NCBI GenBank assembly: GCA_944376785.1
Contig: CALWDV010000072.1
Coordinates: 1-5,041 of the forward strand
Direction: 5' to 3'
Length of the DNA stretch: 5,041 nt
Origin: an uncultured Clostridia bacterium
GTDB taxonomy: Bacteria; Bacillota; Clostridia; Christensenellales; UBA1242
Shown: one piece after another, positions 1 to 5,041 of the stretch
Numbering within the stretch: position 1 is the stretch's first letter
Layout of the letters: every line of letters starts with the position of its first letter
The notes under the pieces: generated by a model
The model's input: the letters and a program-made list of their open reading frames with translations, nothing else
Told to the model about the DNA's origin: nothing
The model's database searches: none
Translations under genes and position numbers: made by a program

Positions 1-2
1 TT

Positions 3-233
3 CAACGAAATGCAGAAGGCAGAATTGACAAACACACATTTGTTGGAAAAGCTGGATATCATATAAGTGGACCTTATAAAACAAACGCCGTTTTTGAATT
101 TAATCCTGAAGCAGATTGTGCAACTAGCATTGAAGAATTGGAAAAACTTGGTGCTGGTTTAGAAAATATTACAGATTCCATAAAAAAACACATTGAACAA
201 CTTCAACAAAGAATTTATGGTAAAACAAAATAA
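3..233 (+). CDS. 3' end of an unrecognised protein gene (partial)
   Basis: An open frame enters from the left edge (first complete codon at base 3) and runs 76 codons to a TAA at 231-233, directly followed by an intrinsic terminator, which supports it as a real gene end. I do not recognise the family. The first half (QRNAEGRIDKH, then GYHISGPYKTNAVFEFNPE) looks like a compact mixed beta segment. The last ~35 residues, from SIEELEKLG to RIYGKTK, are charged and amphipathic and look like a terminal helix or short coiled coil, with a basic tail. No signal peptide, membrane segment or catalytic motif is visible in this fragment. It converges on the asnS operon and shares its terminator. AT-rich codon use matches the rest of the window, so there is no sign of recent transfer. 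Confidence is for it being coding, not for any function. Confidence 0.75.
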   Translation, partial: QRNAEGRIDKHTFVGKAGYHISGPYKTNAVFEFNPEADCATSIEELEKLGAGLENITDSIKKHIEQLQQRIYGKTK

Positions 234-259
234 AAAAACAGGTTTTAACCTGTTTTTTT
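232..259. terminator. Bidirectional intrinsic terminator between converging genes
   Basis: This is a perfect 28-bp palindrome: A7-CAGGTT, a two-base centre TT, then AACCTG-T7. Read on either strand it gives a GC-containing stem (CAGGTT/AACCTG) preceded by A7 and followed by U7, so it can terminate both the left plus-strand gene and the minus-strand asnS. The plus-strand stop codon TAA (231-233) overlaps the base of the stem, and the asnS stop lies 3 nt beyond the other side. Confidence 0.9.
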
Positions 260-262
260 ATT

Positions 263-1648
263 TTAATATTCACAATTTTTTGGTGTTCTTGGGAACAACT
301 GAACATCACGAATGTTTGAAACACCTGTAACATACATAATAAATCTTTCAAAACCTAAACCAAAACCACTATGTTTAACAGAACCAAACTTTCTTAAATT
401 TTCATACCACCAATAATCTGCATCTTTAAGTCCACATTCTTTAACACGTTGTTTTAAAACTTCGTAACGTTCTTCTCTTTCGCTTCCACCAACCATTTCA
501 CCAATGCCAGGAACCAAAAGGTCACACGCTCTAACAGTTTTGTTATCATCATTAAGTCGCATATAAAAAGCTTTAATTTCTTTTGGATAGTCAGTTACAA
601 ACACTGGTTTTTTGAAAATTACTTCACTTAAATATTTTTCGTGTTCGCTTTGCATATCACAACCCCAATATGCTTTAAATTCAAATTTATCATTATTCTT
701 TTCAAGCAATTTAATTGCTTCGGTGTAGGTTACTCGTGCAAAATTGTTTTCAACAACATTTTTAAGCCTATCAAGCAACCCTTTATCAACAAAGTTATTG
801 AAAAATTCAAGTTCAGTTTTGCAATGTTCTAATAAATAATTAATTAGATATTTAACCATATCTTCAATTAAATCCATATTTTCTTCTAACTCATTAAAAG
901 CAACTTCTGGTTCAATCATCCAAAACTCACTAGCATGACGTGTTGTGTTAGAATTTTCACTTCTAAAAGTTGGCCCAAAGGTGTAAATTTTGCCAAAAGC
1001 CAAAGCTAGTGCTTCGCCTTCTAGTTGTCCTGTTGGAGAAAGGAAAACTTTTTTGCCAAAAAAATCATTTTCTGGTGTGAATTTTTCTTTTGGGTTTTCA
1101 TCGTATAAATTATGAATTGTTACTCTAAACACATCACTTCCACCTTCACAATCAAAACCTGTTATGATTGGAGTGTGAGTGTAAACAAAACCACGTTCGT
1201 TAAAAAATTTATGAATTGCAAAAGCAGATTCACTTCTAACCCTAAACACTGCGTTAAATAAGTTTGTTCTAGGGCGAAGATATGCAATTTCACGCAAAAA
1301 CTCAATGCTATGACGCTTTTTTTGCAATGGGTATTCTTCGTTTGTTTCGTTTAACACTTCAATTTTTGATGCATGAATTTCAAAAGGTTGTTTATTTTCT
1401 GGTGTTAAAACCAAATTTCCTTCAACAAAAATTGAACTTCCTGTGTTGATTTTTGCAACGCTTGAATAATTTTCCATTTCGGCATTGAAAACAACTTGAA
1501 TACTATTAAAAGTTGTTCCATCGTTAAGTTCAATAAAGCCAAAATTTTTTAAATCTCTAACCGTTCTAACCCAACCACCAACATTAATTTTTTTATTAAC
1601 AAATTCGTTAGGATTTTTAAATATTTCTTTAATATCAATTTTTTTCAT
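263..1648 (-). CDS. asnS: Asparaginyl-tRNA synthetase (AsnRS)
   Basis: Cytoplasmic class IIb enzyme that activates asparagine with ATP and charges tRNA-Asn. The protein is 461 aa, the usual bacterial AsnRS length. Residues ~20-97 form the N-terminal OB-fold anticodon-binding domain (GGWVRTVRDLKNFGFIELNDG). The catalytic core starts near 120 (LRPRTNLFNAVFRVRSE, motif 1 region). Motif 2 is FGPTFRSENSNTTRHASEF, with the ATP-binding Arg229 and Glu231. Motif 3 is GFGLGFERF (428-436) with Arg435. The C-terminus LFPRTPKNCEY matches the usual AsnRS ending. The ATG at 1646-1648 has an AAAGGA ribosome binding site (1655-1660) 6 nt upstream. It is the second gene of the operon, 41 bp after aspS, with no terminator between them, so it is probably transcribed from the aspS promoter and subject to its leader. 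Family assignment is secure; the full-length core appears intact. Confidence 0.97.
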   Translation of the reverse strand: MKKIDIKEIFKNPNEFVNKKINVGGWVRTVRDLKNFGFIELNDGTTFNSIQVVFNAEMENYSSVAKINTGSSIFVEGNLVLTPENKQPFEIHASKIEVLNETNEEYPLQKKRHSIEFLREIAYLRPRTNLFNAVFRVRSESAFAIHKFFNERGFVYTHTPIITGFDCEGGSDVFRVTIHNLYDENPKEKFTPENDFFGKKVFLSPTGQLEGEALALAFGKIYTFGPTFRSENSNTTRHASEFWMIEPEVAFNELEENMDLIEDMVKYLINYLLEHCKTELEFFNNFVDKGLLDRLKNVVENNFARVTYTEAIKLLEKNNDKFEFKAYWGCDMQSEHEKYLSEVIFKKPVFVTDYPKEIKAFYMRLNDDNKTVRACDLLVPGIGEMVGGSEREERYEVLKQRVKECGLKDADYWWYENLRKFGSVKHSGFGLGFERFIMYVTGVSNIRDVQLFPRTPKNCEY

Positions 1649-1689
1649 AATAATTCCTTTATTTTTTAAACCACCATATCCTAGTTAAA

Positions 1690-2976
1690 TTAAGGAGTAA
1701 TTCTGTTTGGACCACGGAACAAGAATTCAACTTCTTTAATTGTTGGAATGTTTAATAAAAGCATTGTTATTCTATCAAGTCCAAGTCCAAAACCACCGTG
1801 TGGTGGGCAACCATATTTGAAAAATTCTAGGTAGAACTTAACATCTTCGCCCAAGCCCTTTTCGTCTGCTTGTTGTTTTAAATATTCATATCTATGTTCA
1901 CGTTGTGCCCCTGTTGTTATTTCAACTCCACGCCAAATTAAGTCATATCCTTGTGGAATTCCATTTTTTCTCATATGGTAAAATGCACGTTTATCTTTTG
2001 GATAATCGGTTATAAACATAAACTCGTGGTTAAATTTATCTTTTGCAAGTTTATAAACAAGTTTTTCTGCCTCTGTTGAAAGGTCTAATTTATCTTCCTC
2101 AGTTTCAACATATCCATATTTAACAATTTCTTTATAAACATCACAAAGTTTCATTCTTGGGAAAGGTTTTGTTGGAACAATAATTTCCGTGCCAAACACT
2201 TCTTTAACAACTTCACCATATTGTTCTTTTGTTTTTTGCAAAGCATAAATTAACAAATCTTCTTCTAAACTCATAACATCTTCAACACTATCAATGTAAC
2301 TAAATTCAAGGTCGAAACCTGAAAATTCTGTTGAATGACGATTTGTGAAAGATTGTTCTGCTCTAAACACAGGGCCACTTTCAAAAATTCTTTCAAAACC
2401 AGCAGCCATTGCCATTTGTTTATAAAATTGTGGGCTTTGTGCAAGATATGCCTTCTTATCAAAATATTTAACCTCAAAAACATCTGCACCACTTTCACTT
2501 GCTGCACCAATTAGTTTTGGAGTGTGAATTTCAGTGAAATCATTTTTAACCAAAAACTCACGCATTGCATTTGTGAAGCAACTTTGAATTTTAAAAATTA
2601 AAATGTTTCTATCACTTCTAAGGTCAATCCAACGGTAATCAAGTTTGTTATCTATGTTTGCATCATCCATAATTGGCAATGCTTCGGCAACAGACAACAC
2701 TTCAATGTCGGTTGGAATAAATTCCATTCCACCCATTTTAACATATTCACTTTTTAGTGCTGTTCCTTGAACACTAACAACCGAATTGGCAATAACGCCT
2801 TTTAATTTTTCTACCAATTTTGGCATTTTTTCTTTTTCAATGGTAACTTGAATTTTACCAGTTATGTCTTTAACAACTAAAAACATCATATATTTTGAAT
2901 CTCTAATTTTTTCTAGCCATCCCTTAATTGTGCATGGTTCGTTAAATTTAAGTTCGCCAATTTTTACTCTATTCAT
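1690..2976 (-). CDS. aspS: Aspartyl-tRNA synthetase, archaeal/eukaryal type
   Basis: Cytoplasmic class IIb enzyme that charges tRNA with aspartate. At 428 aa it is the short archaeal/eukaryal-type AspRS; the standard bacterial enzyme is near 590 aa because of an extra GAD domain, which is absent here. Residues ~1-95 are the OB-fold anticodon domain (IKGWLEKIRDS). The core has LDYRWIDLR (112-120), the SPQFYKQM loop (181-188), motif 2 GPVFRAEQSFTNRHSTEF with Arg205/Glu207, the type-specific RGVEITTGAQREHR (349-362) and motif 3 GGFGLGLDR with Arg402. Motif 3 has Asp where Glu is usual, a conservative change. I start at the ATG 2974-2976, not the in-frame ATG 2986-2988 (432 aa): a GAGG lies exactly 6 nt before the inner ATG, whereas the outer ATG overlaps that GAGG and has no usable site of its own. 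First gene of aspS-asnS. Whether it also mischarges tRNA-Asn cannot be settled from sequence. Confidence 0.95.
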   Translation of the reverse strand: MNRVKIGELKFNEPCTIKGWLEKIRDSKYMMFLVVKDITGKIQVTIEKEKMPKLVEKLKGVIANSVVSVQGTALKSEYVKMGGMEFIPTDIEVLSVAEALPIMDDANIDNKLDYRWIDLRSDRNILIFKIQSCFTNAMREFLVKNDFTEIHTPKLIGAASESGADVFEVKYFDKKAYLAQSPQFYKQMAMAAGFERIFESGPVFRAEQSFTNRHSTEFSGFDLEFSYIDSVEDVMSLEEDLLIYALQKTKEQYGEVVKEVFGTEIIVPTKPFPRMKLCDVYKEIVKYGYVETEEDKLDLSTEAEKLVYKLAKDKFNHEFMFITDYPKDKRAFYHMRKNGIPQGYDLIWRGVEITTGAQREHRYEYLKQQADEKGLGEDVKFYLEFFKYGCPPHGGFGLGLDRITMLLLNIPTIKEVEFLFRGPNRITP

Positions 2977-2982
2977 TTTAAA

Positions 2983-2986
2983 CCTC
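2983..2986 (-). promoter_or_regulatory. Ribosome binding site that fixes the aspS start
   Basis: GAGG followed by 6 nt and ATG at 2974-2976. The same 6-nt spacing is found before asnS (AAAGGA), the kinase-like gene (AAAGGGG) and the thioesterase (GAGG). The upstream in-frame ATG (2986-2988) shares bases with this site, and its nearest purine run (AAAAGGG) is 17 nt away inside the terminator stem, so it is unlikely to be used. Confidence 0.75.
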
Positions 2987-2997
2987 ATAATTTTATT

Positions 2998-3021
2998 AAA
3001 AAAACCCTTTTAATAAGGGTT
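2998..3021 (-). terminator. Intrinsic terminator (attenuator) in the aspS leader
   Basis: Read on the minus strand: AACCCUU, a 5-nt loop, AAGGGUU, then a run of U (7 U in all, two of them inside the stem). The 7-bp stem (3003-3009 with 3015-3021) ends only 22 nt before the aspS ATG. It lies downstream of the aspS promoter, so transcription must read through it to express the operon, as in transcription attenuation. The simpler alternative is that it only ends transcripts coming from the kinase-like gene. On the plus strand it also has a U-rich tail (3020-3029), but no plus-strand gene precedes it. Confidence 0.75.
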
Positions 3022-3107
3022 GTTTTTTTATTTTTAACGGAAACTATTTTCCCTTATTGTGCTTTAAAACCATATTTTAAAAATATAATTTATAAGTTTC
3101 CCATAAC
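2998..3107 (-). ncRNA. Candidate cis-regulatory leader RNA of aspS-asnS
   Basis: From the predicted start (~3107) to the terminator is about 110 nt without a credible reading frame, yet rich in pairing. P1 is a 7-bp stem, GGAAACU (3095-3101) with AGUUUCC (3039-3045). P2, enclosed by P1, is an AU-rich hairpin (3067-3091) of about 11 bp containing two adjacent G-U pairs that pair only as RNA. An antiterminator strand AAUAAGGG (3051-3058) is perfectly complementary over 8 nt to CCCUUAUU (3012-3019), which contains most of the 5' arm of the terminator. A competing short hairpin GGAAA-AUAG-UUUCC (3039-3052) shares strands with both. The layout is that of a two-state terminator/antiterminator switch. 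The ligand or trigger is unknown; there is no T-box sequence. If termination is frequent, the product would be a small RNA of about 110 nt. Confidence 0.5.
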
Positions 3108-3139
3108 GCATTAATAATAGCACTTAAAAGCACAATAAG
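3053..3139. repeat. 13-bp perfect inverted repeat spanning promoter and leader
   Basis: Plus-strand arms are CTTATTGTGCTTT (3053-3065) and AAAGCACAATAAG (3127-3139), with 61 bp between them. The upstream arm lies in the spacer of the aspS promoter and just touches its -35 box. The downstream arm lies in the leader and includes six bases (3053-3058) of the predicted antiterminator strand. A 13-bp perfect match that includes the mixed core TTGTGC is unlikely to be only AT-bias. It may be a paired protein-binding site, or an RNA stem formed only in read-through transcripts. Confidence 0.7.
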
Positions 3140-3143
3140 TCAA
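3114..3143 (-). promoter_or_regulatory. Promoter of the aspS-asnS operon
   Basis: On the minus strand: -35 TTGACT (3138-3143), 18-nt spacer, extended -10 TGC-TATTAT (TATTAT at 3114-3119). The match to the vegetative sigma consensus is strong and includes the TGn extension. The predicted transcription start is near 3107, leaving a leader of about 130 nt before the aspS ATG. It lies just after the stop codon of the kinase-like gene. Confidence 0.75.
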
Positions 3144-3163
3144 ATTTAAAGTTTGATTAAAAT

Positions 3164-4090
3164 TTAATTTTTTATCATCTTTCCCATTTTTACCAGTTTT
3201 GCATATTCTTCTTTGCCTCTATTACACAAAACACTTAAACTTTTATATTGTTCTGGTGATAAATTAAATTTATTGTTTTTAATGGCCTGTAACACTCTAT
3301 TTAAAACAGCATCGTGATTTAATAATATAATTCTTTGTTGATTTGAATTCATATATTGCAAATAGGTTTTAAAATCGGCAAAAGCACTAAATATGCGTTG
3401 TGCAATAACAAAATCATCGGGAACACTGGTTAAAGAATTGTCCATTTCTAAATCAACAAATGAAAAACCAGCATTTTTATCAAACAAAAAGTTTTCAGAA
3501 CGGCTTGTGTCAATTCCAACATGATTTTCAATAAGAATTTTAAAATCTCTAACAAATTTATCAAAATGTTTTTGGTCGGCATTTTTTAATTGTTTTTGCA
3601 TATTGTTGTTATACAAAAACATTCCATAACCAATTTCACTAGCTTCACTTGGCTGAATTTTTTCTTCTTGTTCAATTTCGGCAGCAGTGTTGTTATTATC
3701 TAAAACTTTGTTGGTTTTAAAAGTTAGTGCCCTAGCAGTTGAAGGATAGAACACACTTAAAACATTGCCTTTTGCACGTTCTTCAATTCTATAAAAATGA
3801 TGTTTGCCTTTGTAACAGCAACACATTTCAGGAATACTAACACCTTCACGCTGTTTTAATTCGTTAAAAAACTGTTTTTGTTTTTCAAAATCTTCTTCTA
3901 AATATTCTCCACGTTCAACCATGTCAATTTTATCACGATTTTTTAAAATAACATAATCACCAAAAAAATAGCAATAGGAATATGTCCCTTTGGTGTTAGG
4001 TTTAATTTTTTTATTTCTAACTTCATAAAGATGGCTATTTAACATTTTGTTTAATTTAAAATTTTCAACAAATGGATGTGTTTGTGTCAT
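3164..4090 (-). CDS. Uncharacterised protein with kinase-fold signatures
   Basis: A 308-aa protein of no family I can name. Features in order resemble a protein-kinase/APH-like fold. A beta-strand stretch YSYCYFFGDYVILK has Lys50 where the ATP-binding lysine would sit. A helix (~65-82) carries several Glu. A hinge-like HHFYRIEERAKG follows (97-108). A polar, Asn/Glu-rich insertion occupies ~126-152. Then comes HVGIDTSRSENFLFDKNAGFSFVDLE (190-215), which resembles a catalytic loop with Asp194 and Asn200 followed by a metal-binding VDLE (Asp213). The Asp-to-Asn spacing is +6 rather than the usual +5, so it may be a divergent kinase or an inactive one. No signal peptide or membrane segment is visible. 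The ATG at 4088-4090 has AAAGGGG (4097-4103) 6 nt upstream. It is transcribed alone from its own promoter, divergently from the thioesterase, with no clear terminator before the aspS promoter. Substrate and role are unknown. Coding is near certain; kinase fold is moderate. Confidence 0.9.
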   Translation of the reverse strand: MTQTHPFVENFKLNKMLNSHLYEVRNKKIKPNTKGTYSYCYFFGDYVILKNRDKIDMVERGEYLEEDFEKQKQFFNELKQREGVSIPEMCCCYKGKHHFYRIEERAKGNVLSVFYPSTARALTFKTNKVLDNNNTAAEIEQEEKIQPSEASEIGYGMFLYNNNMQKQLKNADQKHFDKFVRDFKILIENHVGIDTSRSENFLFDKNAGFSFVDLEMDNSLTSVPDDFVIAQRIFSAFADFKTYLQYMNSNQQRIILLNHDAVLNRVLQAIKNNKFNLSPEQYKSLSVLCNRGKEEYAKLVKMGKMIKN

Positions 4091-4108
4091 ATAATTCCCC
4101 TTTGACTA

Positions 4109-4137
4109 ATAGTACCACAAAAAATTACAAACATCAA
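4109..4137 (-). promoter_or_regulatory. Promoter of the kinase-like gene
   Basis: On the minus strand: -35 TTGATG (4132-4137), 17-nt spacer, extended -10 TGG-TACTAT (TACTAT at 4109-4114). The predicted start near 4102 leaves a leader of only about a dozen nt, holding just the AAAGGGG ribosome binding site. Confidence 0.65.
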
Positions 4138-4168
4138 TATTAAATTTGTTTTGAATCCTCAGTTTTGT

Positions 4169-4197
4169 TTGACAAATAAATTAAATAAGTTTTTAAT
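4169..4197 (+). promoter_or_regulatory. Promoter of the thioesterase gene
   Basis: Consensus -35 TTGACA (4169-4174), 17-nt spacer, -10 TTTAAT (4192-4197, five of six bases). The predicted start near 4204 places the ribosome binding site within the first few transcribed bases. It is divergent from the kinase-like gene's promoter, with 31 bp between the two -35 boxes, so a regulator bound there could affect both. Confidence 0.65.
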
Positions 4198-4205
4198 TTG
4201 ATTGT

Positions 4206-4209
4206 GAGG
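4206..4209 (+). promoter_or_regulatory. Ribosome binding site that fixes the thioesterase start
   Basis: GAGG, then six T, then ATG at 4216-4218. A longer in-frame start, TTG at 4198, directly abuts the -10 box and lies upstream of the predicted transcription start, so it would probably not be in the mRNA. Confidence 0.8.
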
Positions 4210-4215
4210 TTTTTT

Positions 4216-4923
4216 ATGAAAACAATGAAATATAAAACTAAAATAACTTTGTTTAATAGTTATTTTGACTTTAACAACAACTTAAAACTATCATCAATTT
4301 TAAGCATTTTTCAAGATGTTGCAGCACACCATGCAGAAGATATTGGCGTGGGCTACGAACCAATGCTTAAAAAAAACTTGTTGTGGGTGCTTAGCAGAGT
4401 TAAATTTGACATAGTTAAACAACCACAAATTAACGAAACTGTTATAGTTGAAACTTGGCCACATATAAAAGGTAAAATTGATTTTGATCGTGATTTTTTA
4501 ATAAAAAACTTGAATCAAGAAGTTTTAATTAAAGGCACTTCAAAATGGTGTGTTATTAATTCACAAACAAGAATGTTAAGCAGAACAGATGAAATTGAAT
4601 ATGTTGGAAAATATTATAACAAAATTAACTATGATGAAAAATTTGTTAAAACTCCAACGTTTGACACAACCAATTTAAAACCAAAATTTAGTCATATGGT
4701 TTGCTTTTCCGACTTAGACCACAATGGACACATGAATAACACAATGTATGCCAACTTAATTTTTGATGCTATTGAAAACAAAAATGTTAATCACTTTCAA
4801 ATTAATTTTTTAAATGAATGTTTACTTAACGACAACATTGATGTTTATTATGTTAAAGAAAACAACCAACAAGTTTGTGGCGTTGTTAACAACAAAGTTG
4901 TTTTTTCTTCATTACTTAATTAA
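4216..4923 (+). CDS. Acyl-ACP thioesterase (FatA/FatB family)
   Basis: A soluble 235-aa protein of the acyl-ACP thioesterase family, expected to hydrolyse acyl-ACP to a free fatty acid and ACP, ending chain elongation in type II fatty acid synthesis. It has the family's double hotdog layout. The N-terminal hotdog (~5-130) has the helix segment SILSIFQDVAAHHAEDIG and the strands LLWVLSRVKFDI and VIVETWP, followed by KGTSKWCVIN. The C-terminal hotdog (~155-235) has SDLDHNGHMNNTMYANL (165-181). The D-x-N-x-H catalytic set is present as Asp168, Asn170 and His172, and the later Glu-Cys pair matches Glu201-Cys202 in NFLNECLLND. All catalytic residues known from plant FatB are therefore retained. 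There is no transit or signal peptide. It is a single-gene unit with its own promoter and terminator; no other fatty-acid genes are in the window. Chain-length preference cannot be read from sequence. Confidence 0.93.
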   Translation: MKTMKYKTKITLFNSYFDFNNNLKLSSILSIFQDVAAHHAEDIGVGYEPMLKKNLLWVLSRVKFDIVKQPQINETVIVETWPHIKGKIDFDRDFLIKNLNQEVLIKGTSKWCVINSQTRMLSRTDEIEYVGKYYNKINYDEKFVKTPTFDTTNLKPKFSHMVCFSDLDHNGHMNNTMYANLIFDAIENKNVNHFQINFLNECLLNDNIDVYYVKENNQQVCGVVNNKVVFSSLLN

Positions 4924-4930
4924 AAAGATA

Positions 4931-4957
4931 AAAAGTAAGATTATGTCTTACTTTTTT
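4931..4957 (+). terminator. Intrinsic terminator of the thioesterase gene
   Basis: A 10-bp perfect stem AAAAGTAAGA / TCTTACTTTT with a 5-nt loop (TTATG), ending in T6 (4952-4957). It starts 7 nt after the stop codon. Confidence 0.88.
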
Positions 4958-4989
4958 GTTGCAAAGGGGACACTTCTTGCTAAAAATGA

Positions 4990-5018
4990 TTTACATAAGA
5001 ATTTTATTTGTATATAAT
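4990..5018 (+). promoter_or_regulatory. Strong promoter for a gene beyond the right edge
   Basis: -35 TTTACA (4990-4995), 17-nt spacer, perfect -10 TATAAT (5013-5018), with predicted start near 5025. It points out of the window, so the transcript is unseen. I see no other gene in 4958-5041. Confidence 0.6.
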
Positions 5019-5041
5019 TTTAAAGACATTAAAATATTTTT

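Noticed and set aside
169..351. Minus-strand 60-codon frame over the terminator
   Set aside because: It reads through the palindromic terminator and overlaps both the asnS end and the left partial gene; the hydrophobic, low-complexity product reflects the AT-rich sequence.
641..832. Plus-strand 63-codon frame inside asnS
   Set aside because: It lies wholly within the confident asnS gene on the opposite strand, with no recognisable product; it is a shadow frame.
2271..2510. Minus-strand 79-codon frame inside aspS
   Set aside because: It is an out-of-frame shadow of the AspRS catalytic core.
3090..3105. Leader peptide of the attenuation type (ATG GGA AAC TTA TAA)
   Set aside because: It has only four codons with a single Asn and no ribosome binding site. 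A longer 15-codon frame starts at an ATG (3109-3111) that lies upstream of the predicted transcription start.
2998..3107. T-box riboswitch in the aspS leader
   Set aside because: There is no AGGGTGG-type T-box core, no recognisable specifier loop, and at about 110 nt it is shorter than usual T-box leaders.
4105..4118. FapR-like operator (ATAGTACC half-site) near the thioesterase
   Set aside because: Only one half resembles the FapR site; the other half is absent, and the match is explained by the -10 box of the kinase-like gene.
263..4923. Mycoplasma-type genetic code (UGA = Trp)
   Set aside because: Tryptophans checked in AsnRS and the thioesterase are TGG, and no gene needs an in-frame TGA read through.
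4814..5017. Plus-strand 67-codon frame at the end of the thioesterase gene
   Set aside because: It is a frame-shifted overlap of the thioesterase that continues across its terminator and into the next promoter; no ribosome binding site.

Overview
The window is AT-rich DNA. Its low GC, strong purine-rich ribosome binding sites, sigma70/sigmaA-type promoters and frequent intrinsic terminators suggest a low-GC Gram-positive bacterium (Bacillota, Clostridia-like, or a related uncultured gut lineage). Tryptophan is written TGG where I checked, no gene needs TGA read as Trp, and every gene ends in TAA. The ordinary bacterial code therefore fits, and a UGA=Trp mollicute code is not indicated. No phage, transposon, CRISPR, tRNA or rRNA sequence is visible.

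Layout from left to right: (1) the last 76 codons of an unrecognised plus-strand gene; (2) a perfect palindromic terminator shared with the converging minus-strand operon; (3) asnS (asparaginyl-tRNA synthetase) and, 41 bp upstream of it, an archaeal/eukaryal-type aspS (aspartyl-tRNA synthetase), forming a minus-strand operon aspS-asnS; (4) a leader of about 130 nt with its own promoter and an intrinsic terminator directly before the aspS ribosome binding site; (5) a minus-strand gene for an uncharacterised protein with kinase-fold (APH/choline-kinase-like) signatures; (6) a divergent promoter region; (7) a plus-strand FatA/FatB-type acyl-ACP thioesterase with its own terminator; (8) a strong plus-strand promoter at the right edge, firing out of the window.

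The two synthetases make a coherent unit: both are class IIb enzymes that charge tRNAs with the related amino acids Asp and Asn. A direct AsnRS beside the AspRS suggests that Asn-tRNA is made without the amidotransferase route. The most interesting item is the aspS leader. Firmicute synthetase operons often use a T-box here, but no T-box sequence is present. Instead there is a compact promoter / stem / antiterminator / terminator arrangement. A 13-bp inverted repeat has one arm in the promoter spacer and the other overlapping the antiterminator strand. The kinase-like gene is the other candidate for new biology.

Four complete genes carry a Shine-Dalgarno sequence exactly 6 nt before the start I chose. 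For aspS and the thioesterase this means starting downstream of the longest possible reading frame.
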